Below are positions 24,246 through 32,333 of a stretch of DNA of 64,000 nt, one piece after another. The DNA is taken from assembly GCA_963712835.1 (NCBI GenBank), contig CAVQJJ010000008.1, forward strand, positions 1-64,000. Reading direction: 5' to 3'. Numbering within the stretch: the stretch's first letter is position 1; each line of letters opens with the position of its first letter. The notes beneath the pieces are model-generated. The model was not told where the DNA came from and did not search any database. It saw only the letters and a program-made list of their open reading frames with translations. Source of the stretch: DATARH01 sp963712835 (GTDB lineage Bacteria > Pseudomonadota > Alphaproteobacteria > ATCC43930 > CGMCC-115725). The position numbers were made by a program, and so were the translations under genes.

Positions 24246-24469
24246 TTTCGCTTCCGGCGCCGCCTCATGAGCGCGCGCTGGTCTGGCGCGACAACGATCA
24301 TCCCGATGGCGGTCAGCTCTTCTACCCGCTTTACGGCGAGAGTTTCGTCGTGTCGCATGCCGACCACGCCGAGCTGCTCGATCGCCAAGGCCGCGTCCAT
24401 GCCCGCGTTTCGGTCGATTTCGCCAAGGAATTCGGCTGCTATCTCGGCGTGCCGATGGGGACGCCCTAA
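24095..24469 (+). CDS. small hypothetical protein overlapping the Nudix 3' end
   Basis: The convincing part is codons from about 24242 to the stop at 24469: ALVWRDNDHPDGGQLFYPLY, GESFVVSHADHAELLD and VDFAKEFGCYLGVPMG, which looks like real protein and not an out-of-frame shadow. No good start is found within the unique region; the listed ATG 24095 would overlap the Nudix gene by 150 bases and gives arginine-rich, shadow-like text, so the true start is probably later and unusual. The stop overlaps the convergent ftsY stop by 3 bases. No family recognised. Confidence 0.45.
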   Translation: MGRHRLRLGALGARAREGSASDRRLNAAEQPDASRSQYTPCRPDGAAGPVISLPAPPHERALVWRDNDHPDGGQLFYPLYGESFVVSHADHAELLDRQGRVHARVSVDFAKEFGCYLGVPMGTP

Positions 24470-25398
24470 CTCTCCAGCCCGACCAGCCCGCGCGCGAAGC
24501 CGTGGGCGTCGAAGGGGCGGAGGTCCTCGGCACTCTCGCCGATGCCGATCAGATGGATGGGGATGCCGTATTTTTCGGCCAGCGACACCAGCACGCCGCC
24601 TTTCGCGGTGCCGTCGAGCTTGGTCATCACGATGCCGGTGACGCCGACCACCCGGCGGAAGATTTCCGCCTGCGCATGTGCGTTCTGGCCAATCGTCGCG
24701 TCGAGCACGAGCAGCACCGAATGCGGCGCGGCGGGGTCGAGCTTCTTCAGCGAGCGCACGAGCTTTTGCAGCTCAGCCATCAGATCGGCCTTGTTTTGCA
24801 GCCGGCCCGCCGTGTCGATCAGCAGCACGTCGGCCTGCATCGCGCGCGCTTCGACCAGCGCGTCGTAGGCCAAGCCCGCGGCGTCGGCCCCTTGCGCGCG
24901 AACGATAACCGGCGCGCCGGTGCGCTCGCCCCAGATCTGCAGCTGCTCGACCGCCGCGGCGCGGAACGTGTCGCCGGCGGCCAGCACGACGCGCTTTCCA
25001 TCGTCGCGGTATTGCCGCGCGAGCTTGCCGATCGTCGTGGTCTTGCCGCTGCCATTGACCCCGACGACGAGAACGACAAACGGCTTTTTCGCCGGGTCGA
25101 GGCGCAGCGGCTTCATAACCGGCTCGACGAGACGAGTCACTTCGTCCGCGAGCGCAGCGCGGATTTCCTCGGGCGAGACCTCCTGATTGAAGCGCGTACG
25201 GCGCAGCGCGGCGACCACCTCCTCGGCGACCCCGACCCCCATATCGCTGGCGATCAGCAGCTCTTCCAACTCGTCGAGCGCCGCGGCGTCGAGCCGCCGG
25301 CGGGTGAAAATCTGGTTGATGCCCTCGGTGAGCGCCGTCGAGCTTTTCGACAACCCGGCACGCAGCCGCGAGAACCAGCCGCGGCGTTCCTCGCTCAT
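24466..25398 (-). CDS. ftsY: signal recognition particle receptor FtsY
   Basis: A 310-residue SRP receptor GTPase. The NG domain is complete: VVGVNGSGKTTTIGKLARQY (P-loop), AGDTFRAAAVEQL, LLIDTAGRLQNK, VMTKLDGTAKGG and IHLIGIGESAEDL. It docks the SRP-ribosome complex (Ffh, encoded 4.5 kb away) at the inner membrane. The N-terminal acidic A domain is short, as usual in alphaproteobacteria. The start overlaps the mtaB stop as ATGA, so translation is coupled. A longer in-frame start inside mtaB is rejected. Confidence 0.96.
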   Translation of the reverse strand: MSEERRGWFSRLRAGLSKSSTALTEGINQIFTRRRLDAAALDELEELLIASDMGVGVAEEVVAALRRTRFNQEVSPEEIRAALADEVTRLVEPVMKPLRLDPAKKPFVVLVVGVNGSGKTTTIGKLARQYRDDGKRVVLAAGDTFRAAAVEQLQIWGERTGAPVIVRAQGADAAGLAYDALVEARAMQADVLLIDTAGRLQNKADLMAELQKLVRSLKKLDPAAPHSVLLVLDATIGQNAHAQAEIFRRVVGVTGIVMTKLDGTAKGGVLVSLAEKYGIPIHLIGIGESAEDLRPFDAHGFARGLVGLES

Positions 25399-26681
25399 AC
25401 CGGCTCTCCGATCAACCTGCCACCGGCAACCCCGGTGAACCGCATGGCCCGGATGCCCGCGATATCGGGTGGGCAATCGACCGGGGCGTAGAACCCGGCA
25501 CGGCCGCGCCCCGGCCTTTCGATCAGCACGCCGCCCGCCGTGCCGATGCGCGATTGCAGCTCGGCGGCGAGCGCCTTCGCGCCGGCCTCACGCAGCCGTG
25601 CGGCGCGTTCGCGGACGAACGCCGGCGCCACTTCCGGCATCCGCGCCGCCGGGGTGCCAGGACGCGGGCTGTAAGGGAAAACATGCAAGAAAGTGATCCG
25701 GCATTCCTCGACCAGATCGAGGCTGTTGTGGAACATCGCCTCGTCCTCCGTCGGAAAGCCGGCGATGAGGTCGGCGCCGATTGCCACCTCCGGCCGCAAC
25801 ATGCGGGCACGGCGCGCGGTATCGATCGCCTGCGCGCGGCTGTGGCGGCGCTTCATGCGCTTCAGGATCAGGTCGTCACCAGCCTGCAGCGACAGATGCA
25901 GATGCGGCATCAGCCGCTCTTCCTCGGCGAAAAGCGCCCAGAGCGCGTCATCGATCTCGCTCGGGTCGAGCGAGGAGAGCCGCAAGCGCGGCAGCTCCGG
26001 CACTTCGGTGAGAAGACGTCGCGCCAATGCGCCAAGGCTCGGGTTGTCAGGCAAATCCGCGCCATAGGCGGTGAGATCGACCCCGGTCAGAACGATCTCG
26101 CGGACGCCCGCCTCGATCATGGCCCGCGCCTGATGAATGACGGTCCCCGGCGGCACCGACCGGCTCGGTCCGCGCGCGTAAGGAATGATGCAGAACGTGC
26201 AGCGATGGTCGCAGCCTTGCTGGACTTGGAGGTAGGCGCGGATACGCAAACCCTCACTCCTCTCCGGGCTACGCCCGGACCCACCCTCTCCCGCATGCGG
26301 GAGAGGGAAAGAAAAAGCCCCTCGCCCGCTTGCGGCAGAGGGTGGGGCCCACGCCGCAGGCGTGGAAGGGTGAGGGTCGGCGTAGCTCTCGGCCCTGAGC
26401 TTCGCGGCGTTGTCGAGCACGCGGTCGACCTCGGGCATCGCCGCGTAACGCTGCGGCGCGAGGGTCGCGGCGCAACCGGTTACGATGATCCGCGCGTCGG
26501 GATGTTCGCGCCGGGCGCGGCGGATCGCCTGGCGCGCCTGGCGCTCGGCCTCGGCGGTGACGGCGCAGGTATTGACGATGACCGCGTCGCTCAGCCCCGC
26601 CTCGCCAGCAGCACGCCGGATGACCTCGCTCTCGAAGGCGTTGAGCCGGCAACCGAAGGTGACGATCTCGGGCATCGGCAT
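25395..26681 (-). CDS. mtaB: tRNA t6A37 methylthiotransferase MtaB
   Basis: A 428-residue radical-SAM enzyme that converts t6A37 to ms2t6A37 in tRNA. N-terminal cluster cysteines C11, C39 and C70 (VTFGCRLN, VNTCAVT, VTGCAA), then the radical-SAM motif C157-DHR-C161-TF-C164 and a C-terminal TRAM domain. Residues ~102-144, between the two parts, are translated from a palindromic repeat (text such as PLPHAGEGGSGRSPERSEG) and are not part of the normal fold; the frame stays open. dapF ends three bases upstream and ftsY overlaps downstream. Confidence 0.94.
   Translation of the reverse strand: MPMPEIVTFGCRLNAFESEVIRRAAGEAGLSDAVIVNTCAVTAEAERQARQAIRRARREHPDARIIVTGCAATLAPQRYAAMPEVDRVLDNAAKLRAESYADPHPSTPAAWAPPSAASGRGAFSFPLPHAGEGGSGRSPERSEGLRIRAYLQVQQGCDHRCTFCIIPYARGPSRSVPPGTVIHQARAMIEAGVREIVLTGVDLTAYGADLPDNPSLGALARRLLTEVPELPRLRLSSLDPSEIDDALWALFAEEERLMPHLHLSLQAGDDLILKRMKRRHSRAQAIDTARRARMLRPEVAIGADLIAGFPTEDEAMFHNSLDLVEECRITFLHVFPYSPRPGTPAARMPEVAPAFVRERAARLREAGAKALAAELQSRIGTAGGVLIERPGRGRAGFYAPVDCPPDIAGIRAMRFTGVAGGRLIGEPV
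26250..26377. repeat. Palindromic repeat inserted in frame inside mtaB
   Basis: Outer arms ACCCTCAC (26250-26257) and GTGAGGGT (26370-26377) enclose three hairpins: TCCGGGC-TAC-GCCCGGA, CCCTCTCCCGC-AT-GCGGGAGAGGG and CCACGCC-GCA-GGCGTGG. It matches the repeat family found in spacers at 17910 and 23579, but here lies within a coding gene and is translated. Confidence 0.8.
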
Positions 26682-26683
26682 GC

Positions 26684-27520
26684 TCAGCCGCCGATCAGCG
26701 CGGTGTCGAACGTGCCCTCAAAGCTCAGCGCCACCGGCCCGGACATCAGCACCGCGCCCGTGCCCGGCCACGCGATGTCAAGGCTGCCGCCGTCGAGCAT
26801 TACCGTTATCCGCCCGCCGACGAGGCCGCGACGACGCGCCGCCACCATCGCGGCGCAGGCGCCGCTGCCGCAGGCTCGGGTGATCCCCACACCGCGCTCC
26901 CAGACGCGAAAGCGGATTGTCTGCCGATCGCGCACTGTGGCGATGCCGATATTGGCGCGCTCGGGGAACAGCGCGTCGTGCTCCAACTCGGGGCCGAGCG
27001 TCGCGAGGTCGATCGCTTCGGCGTCGTCGACAAAAAACGTGGCGTGCGGATTGCCCATGTTCGTGCAGACGGGGTCGGCAAGCGGCCCGCGGCGCAGGTC
27101 GACATGCAGCGTATCCGCCTCGCGTGACAGCGGGATGTCGCGCCAGCCGAAACGCGGCTCGCCCATCGCGACGGTCGCGACGCCGGCCGCGTCGATCGAC
27201 GCGGGCAGCAACCCGGCCACGGTTTCGATGGCGACTTCGCGCCGGCCGGTCTCGTCGGCGATCAGGCTGGCTACGCAGCGCGTGCCGTTGCCGCAGGCCT
27301 CGGCCTCGCCGCCATCGGGGTTGAGGATGCGCATGAACACCTGCGCGCGCGCGTCGCGCGGCGGCTCCAGCAGCAGCACCTGGTCGCAGCCGATCCCGGT
27401 GTGCCGGTCGGCGAGCGCGCGCGCTGCCGCCGCGTCGATCCGTAGCGGATCGCGGCGCTGGTCGAGCACGACAAAATCGTTGCCGAGCCCGTGCATCTTG
27501 CGAAAGGAAACGCGCGTCAT
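26684..27520 (-). CDS. dapF: diaminopimelate epimerase
   Basis: A 278-residue epimerase that converts LL- to meso-diaminopimelate for lysine and peptidoglycan. Both catalytic cysteines are visible: C76 in EACGNGTRC and the second in TRACGSGACAA. FRKMHGLGNDFVVLD at the N terminus and PHATFFVDDAE are also typical. The stop lies three bases before the mtaB start, so dapF-mtaB-ftsY form one operon. Length is normal. Confidence 0.96.
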   Translation of the reverse strand: MTRVSFRKMHGLGNDFVVLDQRRDPLRIDAAAARALADRHTGIGCDQVLLLEPPRDARAQVFMRILNPDGGEAEACGNGTRCVASLIADETGRREVAIETVAGLLPASIDAAGVATVAMGEPRFGWRDIPLSREADTLHVDLRRGPLADPVCTNMGNPHATFFVDDAEAIDLATLGPELEHDALFPERANIGIATVRDRQTIRFRVWERGVGITRACGSGACAAMVAARRRGLVGGRITVMLDGGSLDIAWPGTGAVLMSGPVALSFEGTFDTALIGG

Positions 27521-27564
27521 CGCGCGCTTATATGGCCGCTGGCGGCCTTCTGTCCAACAGCCCG

Positions 27565-28050
27565 CTAACCCCGGCCGCGATGCGCGCTGCTGACGTGTGT
27601 TGCCCTATGGATGACCGTATGCGTCCGGGCGACGACGCGCTCGACACGTCCGCGGCCGTGCGCTACCGCATGGTAGATCGGGTGCCTCCGCGTCTCGGTG
27701 CGACGCGCGGCCGCCGCCCGACCGCGACGCTCATAGGCTACCCGGCCATGGATCAGGCGGCCGCGCGGCGCCGCCATCGCAATGTGCTGCCGGCCGCGCG
27801 GTGCGGCGGCGACAGCGGTGGCCCGCGATGTTCCATAGGTCTGATTCATATAGAGCGGGCCGCGTCTCGTCTCCGAGGCTGGCCCTTGCAACGGCCCGGC
27901 TTCGTTGCTGAAGTAGTTTGGCACCGAAGTGGGCGGATTGAAATTTCTCGAGCCGGCGCTGGTATCCGCGGCCCGCGCCCCGTGCGCGACAAAAGCCGCC
28001 GCGAGACCAAACAACAGGGCTATTCGGCAGCGGCGCGAATGGCAGAGCAT
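27565..28050 (-). CDS. secreted basic, Arg/His-rich protein
   Basis: A 161-residue protein with an evident signal peptide: MLCHSRRCRIALLFGLAAAF followed by VAHGARA-ADT, a good signal peptidase I site. The mature part starts with NFNPPTSVPNYFSNEAGPLQ and becomes rich in arginine, histidine and alanine. No family recognised. ATG 28050 is chosen because the signal peptide starts there; the open frame extends 39 codons further up with unconvincing text. It ends 44 bases before dapF on the same strand. Confidence 0.6.
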   Translation of the reverse strand: MLCHSRRCRIALLFGLAAAFVAHGARAADTSAGSRNFNPPTSVPNYFSNEAGPLQGPASETRRGPLYMNQTYGTSRATAVAAAPRGRQHIAMAAPRGRLIHGRVAYERRGRAAAARRTETRRHPIYHAVAHGRGRVERVVARTHTVIHRATHVSSAHRGRG

Positions 28051-28173
28051 CGCTCTCTGTACCGGATGACGCACAAAAAAGGCAGAAAAAACGAGTGTCA
28101 CCTCGCGCGGCGCCGCATCCGCAGCACCTTCGACACCGGCCGTAAGCTTACGCGGACGCGCGAGCAAACTTGA

Positions 28174-28806
28174 TTAGCGGCGCGCCTGCCACTCCGCCAG
28201 CGACATACGGTCCATCAGGAAGAGGTCGCTGGTCCGCGCGTACCAGCCGCGCCCATGCATGCGGCCGATCAGGCCGATCTTGTCGGTTTTGACGTAGAGC
28301 TTCTCCATATCCATCAGGTCGTCGCGGATATGGATGTGGATCACCCGGCCCACTTCCAGCGTGGAGTTGCCGCCGAGCGACAGGCCGGTGATCCGCTTGC
28401 ATTCGAAGCTGACCGGTGACTCGGCGATGCGCGGCGGCTTGACCCCGGCGGAAGGCGTGGCGGTCAATTTAGCGGGGTCGAGCTCGCCGATTTCGTGCGG
28501 AAAATCGACGGCGCAGACATTCATACGTTCGGCCAGCGCCTCGTCGACCAGATTGACGACAAACTCCCCGGTATCGCGGATGTTCTGTTCGGTGTCCTTG
28601 TAGCCGCCTTCGGCGCCCTCGCCATTGATGCCGAGCACCACGACCGGCGGGTTCGAGCTGACCGCGTTGAAGAAGCTGAACGGCGCGGCGTTGACGTGGC
28701 CCTTGAGGTCCACGGTCGTCGCCAGCGCGATCGGCCGCGGCACGACGGTGGAGATGAGGAGCTTGTAACCATCCTGCGCCGGCATCTTGGCGAGGTCGAA
28801 GTGCAT
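28174..28806 (-). CDS. flavin reductase-like (FMN-binding split barrel) protein
   Basis: A 210-residue split-barrel protein: KLLISTVVPRPIALATTVD, then GHVNAAPFSFFNAVSSNPPV, ERMNVCAVDFPHEIGELD and FECKRITGLSLGGNSTLEVG, the flavin reductase-like domain pattern. Members bind FMN and reduce flavins or act as small oxidoreductases. It lies 50 bases downstream of an XRE regulator on the same strand, so they may be co-transcribed. ATG 28806 has AAAGGACA upstream. Confidence 0.9.
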   Translation of the reverse strand: MHFDLAKMPAQDGYKLLISTVVPRPIALATTVDLKGHVNAAPFSFFNAVSSNPPVVVLGINGEGAEGGYKDTEQNIRDTGEFVVNLVDEALAERMNVCAVDFPHEIGELDPAKLTATPSAGVKPPRIAESPVSFECKRITGLSLGGNSTLEVGRVIHIHIRDDLMDMEKLYVKTDKIGLIGRMHGRGWYARTSDLFLMDRMSLAEWQARR

Positions 28807-28856
28807 GGGCGTGGTGTCCTTTGTGAAATCGCGCTTTCTCCATAGTGCATGGGCGG

Positions 28857-29657
28857 TCAGCCGGGCACCAGCATCGTCAGCTTCACGTCGGCATGGCCGG
28901 CAAGCTCGAACGTCACCTGCTCGAACGACAGAAACCCGTCGCGCGGGTGGTTGAAGGTGCGCTCTCCGCCCTCGCGGCCGAGCACGCCATGCTGCTCCCA
29001 CATCTGCGCGAAATCGGGGCTGGAGCGGCGCAACTCGTCGATCAGCCGGCGCAGTTCCGGATCGTCGAGATGCGCGCCGCAATGTGCGCGAAACTCGGCG
29101 ACAACCCGACGCGCGCGGCGCTCCCAATCGCAGATCAGCGAGCGCGCACCGGGCGCGAGGAAAATAAAGCGCAGCAGGTTCCGCTCGGTATTGTCTTCCG
29201 GCGACGCATCGAGCCAGCCGACAAAAAGCCGCTCGGCCGCCGCGTTCCACGCCTGCGCATTCCAGCTGCGATCAAGTACATAGGCCGGCGCGCCAATCGC
29301 CACGACGCAGGAGGCGACGACCGGCGGAAATTCGTCGGCGGCGCTCGCGCCGGGATCGGGGTCGCGCTTGCCGGCGAGTTCAAAGAGGTACGCGCGCTGG
29401 GCGCGGCCGAGCCGCAGCGCCTGCGCGAGCCGGACCAGCGCGCTCGGCGACACCGATACATCGCGCGCCTGCTCGATCCAGGTGTACCAGGTGGTGCTGA
29501 GCCCCGCGAGCTCCGCCAATTCCTCGCGGCGCAGCCCGGGCGTACGCCGCCGCCGTGCCGCGACCAGCCCGACCGAAGCCGGCGTCAGACGCTCGCGCTG
29601 AGCGCGGACAAAATCGCCGAGTTCACGCCGGCGTTCGAGGATTTTGTCTTCAACCAT
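28857..29657 (-). CDS. XRE-family regulator with MmyB-like ligand-binding domain
   Basis: A 266-residue regulator. The N-terminal helix-turn-helix is RTPGLRREELAELAGLSTTW followed by YTWIEQARDVSVSP; the rest (NAAAERLFVGWLD, NLLRFIFLAPGARSLICDWE, RRVVAEFRAHCG) is the MmyB-like ligand-binding domain. As I recall, such regulators often control a neighbouring oxidoreductase, here the flavin reductase-like gene directly downstream. The start lies next to an AT-rich stretch with TATATA, a likely promoter and autoregulation site. It is divergent from ffh. Confidence 0.92.
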   Translation of the reverse strand: MVEDKILERRRELGDFVRAQRERLTPASVGLVAARRRRTPGLRREELAELAGLSTTWYTWIEQARDVSVSPSALVRLAQALRLGRAQRAYLFELAGKRDPDPGASAADEFPPVVASCVVAIGAPAYVLDRSWNAQAWNAAAERLFVGWLDASPEDNTERNLLRFIFLAPGARSLICDWERRARRVVAEFRAHCGAHLDDPELRRLIDELRRSSPDFAQMWEQHGVLGREGGERTFNHPRDGFLSFEQVTFELAGHADVKLTMLVPG

Positions 29658-29828
29658 GGTGACTTATATACCAGGATAAAATGCAAACTTAAACGGGTAG
29701 ATAAGAATGCCGCTATAAGGCTCACATGTTTCGCCAGCGACACCTGCAATTGACAGTAAAGACCCACAGGACTAGCGTCAGCACGCGTTCCCGGAAGGAG
29801 CGTTTGATCCCTCCTGCAAGTGGGAGGC

Positions 29829-29865
29829 GGCCGGCCCGCGAGTGTCGCGCGCCGGCCCGTTTTGC
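29829..29865 (+). terminator. Strong hairpin with T-run in the ffh leader
   Basis: A 13-bp stem with one mismatch (29829-29841 with 29845-29857, loop GTG) is followed by CGTTTTG, 22 bases before the ffh ATG. Just upstream lies a weaker CCTCC/GGAGG hairpin. This has the form of an intrinsic terminator or attenuator for a short leader transcript. Its function is inferred from structure only. Confidence 0.5.
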
Positions 29866-29887
29866 GTCGGAGAGCTAGGGCAGCGGC

Positions 29888-31261
29888 ATGTTCGACACGC
29901 TAAGCGATCGTCTCGGCGGAATTTTCGACCGGCTGCGCGGCCGGGGCGCGCTGAGCGAAGAGGATGTCGGCGCGGCAATGCGCGAGATCCGCGTCGCGCT
30001 GCTTGAGGCCGATGTCGCGCTGCCGGTGGTGCGCGACTTCATCGCCGCGGTGCGCGAGAAGGCGATCGGGCAGGACGTGGTCCGCTCGGTGACTCCGGGC
30101 CAGATGGTGGTGAAGATCGTCCATGACCATCTCGTTCAAACGCTCGCGGGCGATGGCGACGCCAATCCCGCAAGCGGGCTCGACCTCAACGCGCCGGCGC
30201 CGGTCGGCGTGATGCTGGTCGGGCTGCAAGGCTCCGGCAAGACCACGACCGCCGCCAAGATCGCGCTCAGGCTCAAGAACCGCGAGCGCAAGAAGGTGCT
30301 GATGGCCTCGCTCGACGTGCAGCGGCCGGCCGCGCAGGAGCAATTGGCGCAGCTGGGCCGGCAAGTCGGCGTTACGTCTCTGCCGATCGTGTCCGGCGAG
30401 CGGCCGGTGGCGATCACCAAGCGCGCGCTCGAGGTCGCGCGGCGCGAGGGCTACGACGTGGTCATGTACGACACCGCCGGCCGGCTCGCGATCAACGAAG
30501 AATTGATGCTCGAGGTCGCCGCGGTGCGCGAAGCGGCGCAGCCTCATCAGACGATCCTCGTCGCCGACGCGATGACCGGTCAGGATGCGGTCAATGTCGC
30601 CAAGGCCTTCGGCGAGCGCGCCGGAGTTTCCGGCATCGTCCTGACCCGCGTCGACGGCGACGCGCGCGGCGGCGCGGCGCTGTCGATGCGCGCGATCACC
30701 GGCAAGCCGATCGTGTTTATCGGCGTCGGCGAAAAGATCGAGGCGCTGGAGCCATTCCACCCCGAGCGCATCGCCGGCCGCATCCTCGGCATGGGCGACG
30801 TGGTCAGTCTGGTCGAGAAAGCGGCGGAGACCGCCGACCACGAAGAAGCCGAGAAGCTCGCCCGCAAGCTCGAAAAGGGCAATTTCGACCTCGACGACCT
30901 GGCCGGCCAGCTGCGCCAGCTACGGCGTATGGGCGGGATGTCGTCGATGCTCGGCATGCTGCCCGGCATCGGCAAGATCAAGAAGCAGATCGACACCGCC
31001 AATATCGACGAGAGCATCATCAAGCGGCAGGAAGCGATCATCGGCTCGATGACCAAGGCCGAGCGGCGGAACCCGAATTTGCTCAACGGCGCGCGGCGGC
31101 GCCGCATCGCCGCCGGCTCGGGCACCACGGTGCCCGACGTCAACCGGCTGATGAAGCAGTACCAGGACATGTCCGGCATGATGAAGCGCATGAGGAAACT
31201 CGGTCAGAAGGGCATGATGCGGCACGGGCTGTCGGCGCTGATGCCGGGGGGATTTAGGTAG
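29888..31261 (+). CDS. ffh: signal recognition particle protein Ffh
   Basis: A 457-residue SRP GTPase. N domain (FDTLSDRLGGIFDRLRGRGA), G domain with GLQGSGKTTTAAKIA, DTAGRLAINEELM, TRVDGDARGG and GVGEKIEALEPFHPERIAGR, and a methionine-rich M domain (MGGMSSMLGMLPGIGKIKKQ to the end) that binds signal peptides and 4.5S RNA. It co-operates with FtsY, encoded nearby. First gene of the ribosome/tRNA-modification operon; the leader holds a strong hairpin. Length is normal. Confidence 0.97.
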   Translation: MFDTLSDRLGGIFDRLRGRGALSEEDVGAAMREIRVALLEADVALPVVRDFIAAVREKAIGQDVVRSVTPGQMVVKIVHDHLVQTLAGDGDANPASGLDLNAPAPVGVMLVGLQGSGKTTTAAKIALRLKNRERKKVLMASLDVQRPAAQEQLAQLGRQVGVTSLPIVSGERPVAITKRALEVARREGYDVVMYDTAGRLAINEELMLEVAAVREAAQPHQTILVADAMTGQDAVNVAKAFGERAGVSGIVLTRVDGDARGGAALSMRAITGKPIVFIGVGEKIEALEPFHPERIAGRILGMGDVVSLVEKAAETADHEEAEKLARKLEKGNFDLDDLAGQLRQLRRMGGMSSMLGMLPGIGKIKKQIDTANIDESIIKRQEAIIGSMTKAERRNPNLLNGARRRRIAAGSGTTVPDVNRLMKQYQDMSGMMKRMRKLGQKGMMRHGLSALMPGGFR

Positions 31262-31307
31262 TTCGACGAGTTGCCACAAAAGGCTGAGACGAGATGAGAG
31301 GAATCGC

Positions 31308-31664
31308 ATGAGCTTGAAGATACGCCTGGCGCGCGGCGGCGCGAAAAAACGGCCGTTTTATTCGATCGTCATCGCGGATGCGCGCAGCCCGCGCGATGGC
31401 CGCTTTATCGAGAAGGTCGGTACCTACAACCCGATGCTCGATCGCGAGCATGCCGACCGTGTCACCCTTAAGGAAGAGCGGCTGAAGCACTGGCTCGGCG
31501 TCGGCGCCCAGCCGACCGAACGCGTCGCCCGCTTCCTCGGCAATGCCGGGCTCGTCGCCAAGCCGGAAATCCGCGAGAGCCCCACCAAATCCGCGCCGAA
31601 GAAGAAGGCGCAGGAGCGCGCCAAGGCCGCCGCCGAGGCGTCCGGCGCGGCGGCAGGTAATTGA
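31308..31664 (+). CDS. rpsP: 30S ribosomal protein S16
   Basis: A 118-residue S16. Core text SLKIRLARGGAKKRPFYSIV, RSPRDGRFIEKVGTYNPM and VTLKEERLKHWLGVGAQPTE is diagnostic. The alanine/lysine-rich tail (KKKAQERAKAAAEAS) is longer than in E. coli but usual in alphaproteobacteria. It follows ffh by 46 bases. A palindromic repeat separates it from rimM. Confidence 0.97.
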   Translation: MSLKIRLARGGAKKRPFYSIVIADARSPRDGRFIEKVGTYNPMLDREHADRVTLKEERLKHWLGVGAQPTERVARFLGNAGLVAKPEIRESPTKSAPKKKAQERAKAAAEASGAAAGN

Positions 31665-31709
31665 CCTGCGGAAATCGTTCGGATGGCCAGGACCCTCTCA
31701 ACCTCGTCT

Positions 31710-31780
31710 CGCTCGCGAAAGCGGGAACCTAGGGGTGATGCCTCGTCACTCGCCCTGGGTTCACGCTTTCGCGGGAATGA
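31710..31780. repeat. Palindromic repeat between rpsP and rimM
   Basis: The arm CGCGAAAGCGGGAACC (within 31712-31734) pairs, with few mismatches, with GGTTCACGCTTTCGCGGG (within 31753-31774). Same type as the elements near 41690 and 57930. It ends just before the rimM start and could affect its translation. Confidence 0.65.
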
Positions 31781-31787
31781 CGATGTT

Positions 31788-32333
31788 ATGGGTGCGAAGA
31801 GAGATCGCGTCTGCATGGGCGTCGTCGGCGCGCCGCACGGGGTGCGCGGCGCGGTCAGGATCAAGAGCTTCACCGACGCCCCCGCGGCCATTGCCGATTA
31901 CGGCGCGCTCGAAAACGAAAGCGGGGCGCAACGCTTCACGCTGCAGGTTGTCGGCGGCGCCAAGGCCGACGGCATGGTGATCGCAAAGCTTTCCGGCGTC
32001 ACCGATCGTGACCGCGCTGAGGCATTGCGCGGCTTGAGATTGTACGCGCCGCGCGCGGCGCTCCCGGCGGCCGGGGAGGACGAGTTCTACCATGCCGATC
32101 TCGTGGGTCTCGCGGCGCATCTGGACGATGGGAGCAAACTAGGCTCCGTGATCGCGGTGCACGATTTCGGCGCCGGCGACGTGATTGAGATCGAGCGGGC
32201 GGAAGGTCAGCCGGTGCTGGTGCCGTTCACCCGCGCTGCGGTGCCGGTGGTCGACATCGCCGGCGGCCGCGTCGTGATCGACCCGCCCGAGGGACTGCTG
32301 GGCACGCTGCGCCGGCAAAAGGTGCCGGCATGA
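31788..32333 (+). CDS. rimM: ribosome maturation factor RimM
   Basis: A 181-residue two-domain protein: N-terminal RimM barrel (CMGVVGAPHGVRGAVRIKSF) and C-terminal PRC-barrel (FYHADLVGLAAHLDDGSKLG, then VLVPFTRAAVPVVDI). It aids maturation of the 30S head near S19. ATG 31788 is chosen; the upstream in-frame extension is translated from the palindromic repeat and is unlikely to be real. The stop overlaps the trmD ATG by four bases. Confidence 0.94.
   Translation: MGAKRDRVCMGVVGAPHGVRGAVRIKSFTDAPAAIADYGALENESGAQRFTLQVVGGAKADGMVIAKLSGVTDRDRAEALRGLRLYAPRAALPAAGEDEFYHADLVGLAAHLDDGSKLGSVIAVHDFGAGDVIEIERAEGQPVLVPFTRAAVPVVDIAGGRVVIDPPEGLLGTLRRQKVPA

Noticed and set aside
25554..27593. 679-residue plus-strand open frame
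   Set aside because: Antisense to mtaB and dapF, whose motifs are complete; no protein-like content.
29780..29870. 4.5S (SRP) RNA gene before ffh
   Set aside because: CCGGAAGGAGC recalls the conserved SRP RNA loop, but the required asymmetric loop and partner strand are absent.
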